Below are positions 56,901-64,000 of a DNA stretch of 64,000 nucleotides, in pieces. The position numbers and the translations under genes are program-made. The notes beneath the pieces are model-generated. The model did no database searches. It saw only the letters and a program-made list of their open reading frames with translations, and was not told where the DNA came from. Numbering within the stretch: the stretch's first letter is position 1; each line of letters begins with the position of its first letter. This stretch comes from Ursus arctos (Eukaryota > Chordata > Mammalia > Carnivora > Ursidae), in NCBI RefSeq assembly GCF_023065955.2, contig NW_026622997.1, positions 8,480,001-8,544,000 of the forward strand, given 5' to 3'.

Positions 56901-57124
56901 AGCAGAATATATATTCATTGCAGAAAACTTGGAAAACACAAAACACCCAAAGAAAAATATTACAGTCACTCAGAGTACCGAGGCATATCCTTTTGGATTT
57001 AATAGAACTGGGATTACACTGTCAGGGTTTTATTAGTCTTTTTCTAAAACTTAAATTTTGATGCCTTAGCAGTGTTCCCACATATGGAGACACGAGAAGT
57101 CTCACTCAACAGTTTGCATTCACT

Positions 57125-57249
57125 TTTTTTAGGTAGCTCCATGCCCCGCGTGGAGCCCAAAGCAGGGCCAGAACTCACAACCCTGAGATCAAGACTGGAG
57201 CTGAGATCAAGAGTCAGACTCCTAACACACGGAACCATCCAGGTGCCCC
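57125..57249 (-). mobile_element. SINEC, shortened old copy
   Basis: Reversed: ACAACCCTGAGATCAAGACTG, GATCAAGAGTCAGACTCC and a head ending AACCATCCAGGTGCCCC. The A/T tail and part of the body are missing. Confidence 0.85.
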
Positions 57250-57347
57250 TCATTCTTTTCTGATCTGCTGAATCAGTACCCTTATACAGACCCGGAATAT
57301 TCCCTTTGGTATGTCTGGTGCAAACGTATGCACAGTTTTAACACTTT

Positions 57348-57531
57348 CTTTTTTTTTAAGATTTTATTTTGAGAGAGAGAGAGAGAGCATGAGCAGGGAG
57401 AGGGAGAATCTGAAGCAGGCTCTGCACTGAGCGTGGAGCCCGACACCGGGCTCGATCTCATGTCCAGGAGATCATGACCTGAGCTGAAACCAAGAGTCGG
57501 ATGCTTAACAACTGAGCCACCCAGGCGCCCC
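57348..57531 (-). mobile_element. SINEC
   Basis: Reversed: TTTTTTTTAAGATTTTATTTTG, GAGGGAGAATCTGAAGCAGG, and a head ending CCACCCAGGCGCCCC. Confidence 0.93.
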
Positions 57532-58149
57532 CATTTTCAGCACTCCAGACATGGACTTAGTGACATATTCTTTTGATTATCCTCAAGGACGACAAATCAT
57601 CAGTAGATTGTATTTTTAAGTAATTGAAACTCACATGGTGCTATGTCTCCAGAATGAGACAGAGAAGCTGAAGAATGTGATGTAAGTATCATGACCAAAC
57701 TTCCTGAAAGTTCCATAAACTGCTTCTAAAAGCAGCTTCAGAAGGAGGGGGCTCCAGGGTTGCTCTGAGCAATCCACGGCCTAAGTGCACAGCCTCACCA
57801 GACAGCCTTTTTAAAGAACACTTCTCACGCAGGTAGAGAAATTCCACACGTTTGCTGCTTTGCCAATATATCAGTATTACAACTTCGAACTTGCATCTCG
57901 GATACGTGCGTCCCTATATATTGTACAAGGCTGACTTCCTTATATGTATATGGGATGTTTATTTACATAACTACCACAACGACTTGGCATGGTGGGGAAG
58001 AAGGTGCAGAATTTTCTGGATTCACTACTACACTCTCGTTACAACTCAGTGCCAGGGCATAGAACCCAGGCCTGCGGGAACTGCTCCTCTCGGCCATGAA
58101 TTGTTGGGCCTCCCAGGCTTTGTGTCGTCACTACCTGGGATGAGTCATC

Positions 58150-58395
58150 TGGAGGTTTACACCGCTGAGGGTCTGCCCTCAGGTGAGCTGTTCCGGCACA
58201 GGGCTGCCTCCTCCCAGATGCCTGTATTCGTTGGAAGGGCGTCAGTCATGCTGGAGGAGAGGCCCTCCCTACTTCTGTGTGACCTCCTCTTAATGACACC
58301 TGCCAAGACCCCATCTCCAAATAAGTTCACACTCCTGGGTACCCGGATTAAGGCTGTAGTCCATCTTTTGGGGGGACACAATTGAACCCACTATG
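58150..58395 (+). mobile_element. Probable MaLR-type LTR fragment
   Basis: GACCCCATCTCCAAATAAGTTCACAC, GGTACCCGGATTAAGGC and TTTGGGGGGACACAATTGAACCC match the 3' part of a common old mammalian LTR. A second short stretch with the same ending lies at 58715-58770. The subfamily cannot be told. Confidence 0.5.
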
Positions 58396-58496
58396 ACTTT
58401 GCTTTCTTTGTCCTGCTTATGCCAATTTTTAACAATTTCTGTGAAAATTTTATTATAAACACACATCAAGTATCAACCTCCCGATTGATTATCTAA

Positions 58497-58696
58497 TCAT
58501 CCGTTCTCAACTGGGGGCAATTTTTCCCCTCAGGAGCGGTTGACAATATCTGGAGACATTTCTGGTCATCATGAGTGGGGAGGGATCTAGTGGGCGGAGG
58601 CCAGGGAGGATGACAGACACCCCACCGAGCACAGGACAGCCCCCAACGAGCACGTGTGGAGGCCAGAAGGTCAATCCTGCCAAAGCCGGAAAGCAT
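58497..58696 (+). mobile_element. MER20 hAT DNA transposon
   Basis: CGTTCTCAACTGGGGGCAATTTTTCCCC, ATCTGGAGACATTTCTGGTC, CTAGTGGGCGGAGGCCAGGG and CACAGGACAGCCCCC follow MER20 in order. MER20 copies carry transcription-factor sites and some act as enhancers in placental mammals; no function is shown for this copy. Confidence 0.85.
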
Positions 58697-58769
58697 CTAA
58701 AACAATCCTCCCATGTTGGTTAGGACTTCAACATACCTCATAGGGACACACCTTTCAATCCATAACATC

Positions 58770-60430
58770 TCCCATGTTCTATCATTTTGGCTTTAACCGC
58801 AAGACTGACGTCTGAGTCATTGTCATGAAGACGGACGGTTCCTCAAACACAAGTCAGGTTTTACTTTGGAAATGGGTAAGAACCAGATGTAATAGGGAAT
58901 GAGACAGCTGTATTTTAACTTGCGGCTCTTACTCACGGACACCTATCAATACCTGTGTCAATCAACCCCCAGCAGTGCTGAGAGCAGATGCCAGAGAAAG
59001 ACATGGTACCAGCTCACGTCGTATTGGAAATGCCACTTCATTTGGAATAAGGCCACATTCTGAAATTGGGGATGATGTCCGTTCAGCACAGTATCGCCAG
59101 CACTCCGAATGGTGAGGGGTACATCGCAGGTGTTCAGTAAATACTTGTGTGGTGACATGTAATGTCTCAGGGAGGAGTTTTGAGGAAAATCCTTACCTCA
59201 GGGGCCTCACCCTTTATTACTCAAAACACTTTGAAATGACTCCAACTCCATTTCCTGAATGTCCTAGGAATCATGTTTATAAGTTTGAATTGCTGTGTGT
59301 GCAAATTTATAGAGCAGAAATGTGTGTGTGTGTGTGTATGTGAAAAAGTATAAAGTAGAACCCATATAAACATACACAATAATCACGTGGTGCTCAACTT
59401 TCTAAACGACCTAAGGTAACAGTGAAGAGAACAGAACTGCCAATGTGACGTCTAAGCTGACGCCTGAGGTAGTTCCCAGAAGAAAACTGTGAAGTAAGAA
59501 AGAGCAAGCTGTGAAGACAGGACCTGGGTGCGGAGAAGGTGGCTGAGGAGGCCCCGTACGTGTGCGTGGCTCCCGCCTGACTGACCGGGAAACGGGCCTA
59601 GCAGCTGGAGCCCGGGGGCGTGCTCCTGGCCAGCACCAGCGCCTTCCAAGCACCGTGTGGGCATGGGGCCCCTCCTCACCCGCACCCCGTCTGGGTTCTG
59701 GTTCTGGGAGGCCAGACCCTCTGCTGGCAAGGAGCTCCACAGAGGGTCCTTTGCCCAGCCTGAGGAAGCCAGCTGGCACCTTCGCTCGTTCCCTGCCCGT
59801 CTCCTTAATGCTCTTTAACTCAAAAGGCACCACGGGGAGAAGGTAAGGGCAATATGAGAGACTCGGAGAACCCCAGAGCCTTTGCCTTTGTTTCCAGTAG
59901 TCCTGGACTCGCCTTGGGGAAATCGGTCTGCCACGAAGTCCACCCCATAGAAAGAACTTTGCCACTGATGTGTGGGACAAGACCTCTAACCCCAAGTCAA
60001 CATTTTAATAGTAGGGTTTTGTAAAGCAGGGATAGGACTCCCCTTGGCAAAATGTGCAGGAGACAGTCCTTGCCTATCATGTCCCATTTCAGGGGCCCCG
60101 CTTGTCCCCACTTGCCCTAATGCACCCTGTGCTCATACCCAGCAAACAGCCGCTCTCACGCTGTCCTGTCCCCTTCTGCCACGGAGTGTCTTGTTCAAGA
60201 GTTTAACCCAAAGCCGACCTCCCGGGAGTGCCGGTGGAGTCTGCCCTGGGGACGAGGCTGATGAATGGCTGTTGGTGGGGCACACTTCCTTCTGTCCCAC
60301 TGCAGCCTCCCCCCAGGCCAGGACTCCCAGTCCTCAGCCCTCACCCCCGAGGGAAATCCCACTGCACTGGGGCTTCCAAACCCCTCCTTAGACTCAGGAG
60401 GGCTCCAGGGACAGAGGAGCTGAGGCATAG
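58770..60430. other. Intergenic, no gene seen
   Basis: Holds a (TG)9 run at 59321-59338 and a modest CpG-containing stretch at 59550-59650. No exon was recognised; the 194-codon minus frame at 59411-59995 resembles no known protein. Confidence 0.45.
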
Positions 60431-60439
60431 AGCTTTGCT

Positions 60440-60610
60440 ACGAATAGTAAGGACAGCAAATGTAACTCTAATTACGTGCCAGTCACTGTTCTAAGGGCTT
60501 TACCTCTAGGGGTCCGTGTAATCCTCCCAATGCCCTATCAGACGTATGCCCCCACCTCACAGGGCATGGAACTGCGGCAGATGCCACTGACGCCCTGTGA
60601 CAAGCTGCGA
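60440..60610 (-). mobile_element. MIR
   Basis: ACGTGCCAGTCACTGTTCTAAGGGC, GTAATCCTCCCAATGCCC and CACCTCACAGGGCATGGAAC are the reversed MIR in order. Confidence 0.75.
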
Positions 60611-60890
60611 AGGTACAGATGGATTACACACGCGCTTGTGGACTTGCTTGGACGGTTAATCGCTCACCAGTGACGCCGCTCTCTCCAGCCATTACTTCCT
60701 CACAGACCTTTAAACACGATCCACTTCAGGACTTCCTCTCCACATTCTACTAGTGAGGTTTCCGGCTCTGCAGGGCCTTGGTAGGGAAGAGCTCCCTCAG
60801 GCCCTTCAGATCCCACCCCACAGGTACTGCTTCCTTCCCCTCTTCCCTCCCCCACGCCAGGACACGCTTTCATAAGAGAAAAAATACTCG

Positions 60891-61092
60891 AGGGACATCT
60901 GGGTGGCTCAGTCTATTAAGCATCTGCCTTTAGCTCAGGTCATGATCCCAGGGTCCTTGGATCGAACCCCGCATCGGGCTCCTTGCTCAGCAGGGAGCCT
61001 GCTTCTCCCTCTCCCTCTGTCTGCTGTTCCCCCTGCTTGTGCTAACCCCCTTCCTCTCTCTAAAAAATAAATAAATAAAATCTTAAAAAAAA
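60891..61092 (+). mobile_element. SINEC, canonical form
   Basis: AGGGACATCTGGGTGGCTCAG, GGTCATGATCCCAGGGTCC, GCTCAGCAGGGAGCCTGC, AATAAATAAATAAAATC and an A tail. The flanks AAAATACTCG and AAAATACTTG are a target-site duplication. Confidence 0.94.
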
Positions 61093-63460
61093 AATACTTG
61101 GATGTCTTTCTCGCTCAGATACATTTTTGTGAGAGCAGATCTTTCTTAAAAGAGGAATTACCATAAAGAATATCCTTAGTTTGCCCAAATTCCGATGAAG
61201 TTGGGGTTACTCCATTGTTTTACAATAATAGGAGTCTGGAAACTAGGTCGTGATCCGTAAAAGAACAGCAGGCAGAGTCCCAGGTGCGCAGGGAGCGCAG
61301 AGATGGAAGAAACCGGATTGCAGACAGTAGCAGGAGCGGCCGAGAGGAGGGCGTCCTGAGTCTAGGAATTCCCGAAACGGTGAGGTAGTTTCACAGGAGC
61401 CAGTGAGGGTAGATTGGCTCGGTCAGGTTTCCTTAACGTTGTCTTTCTGTGTCAGAGAGTAGGATCCACTATTTTGAAGGAAGGAATAAAATGGCACTTG
61501 GCATTAGGGGACCCAGATTTCTTTACGGTAAAAGGAGGATCGTGCCACCCCTGGGGCTGTTCAGTCCTAAATCTGTGAGTCAGAGGAGTTTGTCAGTGAG
61601 CGGAAACATCAGGATCGAGCCACATGCTTAACGCATTTGAATTGTGCTTCGAGAAGGTACTGGTTGCCTATTATGGCTGCAAAGTCAAAACACAGCTCCC
61701 AAGGAGAGAGAATTTAGTGCAGTCATGAGAAAGACACAGAGCCCTTTGTAGAATGGGCGGTGCCTTGAGGAGGCCCTCCGGGCCGCTCTGGAAGGAGCAG
61801 CGTCGTGCTATCTGGACCGGCCAGAACGGATCTGTGAAGTGTTTGGGGGGGGGTGCCCTGTGTGTGCGCGTGTGCATGTGCTCAGGCTTGCCCCTAGTTG
61901 CTCGCTCTCGTGCTTGTTTGTTTTTCCCAAATCTGTGGCCCGCGGGTCAGTTGCCCGATGAGCCCGAGTGGTCAGCCGACAATTTGCTGCATCTGGGTCC
62001 TGGGGGCTCCCGAGGTGCTGGGCAGGGGCACGGATGCTGGTGACTAAGCAGGGGAGACTGTGTCGAGCTGGGCGTGCCTCTCTGGGCAGGTGTGGATGGA
62101 AGGACTCGGATGTTCTGTCTGCAATGCGAGACTGTTCTCAGCCCACAGAAAAGTGGGTCCCCCTAAGGTCTGCTCAGCAGGCAGACTCTGGCGTGGGGAG
62201 AGCTGGGGAGGAATGTTCTATAGCAGCACAGAAAGAGCGCTTTCAGGCTCTCCAGGCTGCACAGCATGGCCACAGGGACACAAGCGTGTCTAGACCGTCA
62301 CCTAGACTGTCTAGCCGGTTTCTCTGCATGCTGAGTACCTGTTCTAAACCGGGTTCCAGAGCACTGCACCGGGCCATGTAGACAAAGCCCCGGAAATCCT
62401 CCCTGAGTCTGAGCATCCTGCCTGCATGTGGCCAATTCGCCTAACTCTGCACCCCCTTGTGTCTCTCAGCTCCCCCACCCCCACCCCCCGCCCAGGGCTG
62501 CTGGGCCCTGCAGGTTCTGAGGCTGCACTCTTGACCTCAGCCTCCGGATTTCAGGAGTCATAGGCCAGGAGCTTGGGGACTCGGGCCCAGGGTTGCCCCG
62601 CTTCTGCTTCCATTCAGAACCTGGGCCCTGATTGTAGTGGCCCAATCTTGCCTTGTCTCTTGTGCCAAAGTTCCCAGTTACATGACTGAGCCCTGATGAA
62701 GTTTGCCCCTACCTGAGATCCCAGCATGAGAACTTTGTTCCCCTGTTCTTGTCCTGCTTCCTGGGACCAGCTCTGCCACGGCCACTGTTTCCTGCGCCAT
62801 TTGTCACCCCCTGGTTGCTCGATCTGCTCCCCTGTTCCCTTCTTGGCTGGTGTGGACATTGCCCACTCACTGTCCCTGGCTGTTCTCCTGAATCCTGCCC
62901 CAGCTCCACTCATCATCTGCCCTTCTGGCTTCTGCCATGCTCCAGGGGGCCAGACTTGTCACGTGTCGTGCTGGTCTGCCATCACCCCCCTCCCTGTGGC
63001 CCTGGCTGGGGCTGTCTACACTGCGGCCCCCACAGCAGGTCATGGTCTACACCGTATGCGTGAGTCTTCAACTCAGCTCCTTCCTGGGTTCCCCCGCAGG
63101 CCAAGCAGGGACCTGAGGATTTCTTGCACCTGAGACAGGAGCTGAAGGGGGCAGATAGGCCACTAACCTCTGGTGCTCTTACTGTGACACGGGCCTTAGG
63201 CAGGGCAGTCTCCTCAGGATCTCAGGCTGGAGATGGCTGAACTGAGTCCCTCCGCCCAGTCCTGCCTCCACCAGCCATCCAGTGCACCTGCCCACTTACG
63301 CAAGATCTGCCCGCTCTCCCGCTTCTGCCGCCGTCCCTCCCCACAGGAGCAGACGGGGCTCTGCCTCGCGTGACACTGCTCACGGTAGGCAGACGAGTCT
63401 GCACGAAGAGCACGGGCCCTGCAGCCCGACGTCCTGGGGCCGGGATCCAATGCCTGCTGC
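61093..63460. other. Intergenic, no gene seen
   Basis: GC-rich, unique-looking sequence with many short overlapping frames (for example 61968-62381 and 62726-63133). None resembles a known protein, and no SINE or L1 was recognised. Confidence 0.45.
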
Positions 63461-63464
63461 GTCC

Positions 63465-63600
63465 CTGCCGCCTGAGCTAGCCGGTCTGCTCAACTACTCT
63501 CTCCTGCAGGTGGTGGTTCGTTTGGTTTCTTTGTCTGCAAAATAAGGGTAAGAACAGCACTTCATAGGGTTATAAGGAAGATTTAATGTGTTACCACTGG
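63465..63600 (+). mobile_element. MIR
   Basis: TTCTTTGTCTGCAAAATAAGGGTAAG, then CACTTCATAGGGTTATAAGG and GATTTAATGTG, are the MIR core and 3' half. Confidence 0.75.
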
Positions 63601-64000
63601 TTCATCACTTAGAGTCATATTGGTACAAAGTCGCCAACAGGATACTCCCCCCTCCAAAAAGAAACTTCATGAAAACACTTTGTCGCAAAGAAGCTTAGTT
63701 TTCAAGACCTTGTCTTGCCGGCCACAACATCCTACCGTGGCCAGAGAACGTGAAGAGTAACGTGTCCTTCCTTGCTGTTCCCTTGCCTTACCAGTCGGAA
63801 ACCCACCCCCTGGGCCCCTCAACAGCTCCCCACACCCCAGCAATCATCTGGAGAACAAAATGCCATTTCAGAAAGACTTCCCCGTTGGACGCACCTTGAA
63901 ATGAGGTTTTCCACAGAGTAGCTTCAGGTCATTACTGAAGACAGAGGCAGTGGTTCACTTTTGAACAGAACTGCCAACCTTTGGGCCTCAGGCTCTCGAT
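63600..64000. other. Window end, nothing recognised
   Basis: Unique-looking sequence with no gene or repeat I can name. Confidence 0.5.

Noticed and set aside
57852..58385. 177-codon plus-strand frame
   Set aside because: Overlaps a probable LTR fragment; the conceptual protein has no known relatives.
12400..64000. Search for FAM50B, the next gene upstream of PXDC1 in human
   Set aside because: No frame of the right length or sequence is present; it probably lies beyond the window.
1..64000. Small nuclear RNA, 5S or 7SK copies
   Set aside because: Read through for their conserved starts and saw none; a covariance-model search would be decisive.

Overview
This is mammalian genomic DNA. Carnivore tRNA-Lys-derived SINEs (SINEC/Can-SINE) occur about every 2-3 kb on both strands. 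Several belong to the form whose head reads GGCACAGCGGTTAAGCG and whose tail carries CTCGCTGGCTGTCTCT, which I associate from memory with bears, giant panda and pinnipeds. An arctoid carnivore, ursid or pinniped, is therefore the likely source. There is no sign of bacterial, plasmid or phage sequence.

The only protein-coding gene I can support is PXDC1 (PX domain-containing protein 1; human 6p25.2), on the minus strand. Its first coding exon is 10942-11197 (85 codons plus one base), followed in minus-strand order by a GT splice donor. The exon sits in a CpG island (about 10860-12400) with a TATA box near 11670, a GC-rich minisatellite that would form much of the 5' UTR, an out-of-frame uORF overlapping the start codon, and G-rich elements upstream. 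The left 10.9 kb (1-10941) is read as the start of intron 1; I found no further PXDC1 exon there, so the rest of the gene should lie left of the window.

The right 52 kb (about 12400-64000) is read as the intergenic region upstream of PXDC1. It holds SINEs, L1, L2, MIR, hAT-type DNA transposons, a probable ERVL-type LTR, several (TG)n microsatellites, a long TG-rich minisatellite (30833-31110), a CpG-rich patch without a recognised gene (31850-32440), a 346-bp interstitial telomeric repeat (48627-48972) and a twin-primed L1 insertion (55314-55651). A 41-bp sequence occurs twice, 1064 bp apart (20487 and 21551), inside a SINE-free stretch of about 6.4 kb.

I see no undescribed enzymatic or defence system. 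The observations most worth checking are the leader architecture of PXDC1 (uORF, minisatellite, in-frame open 5' UTR), the telomeric repeat, the 41-bp duplicate and the orphan CpG patch. Repeat families are named from memory of consensus sequences, so subfamily names are tentative and element edges are accurate to about 5-20 bp.
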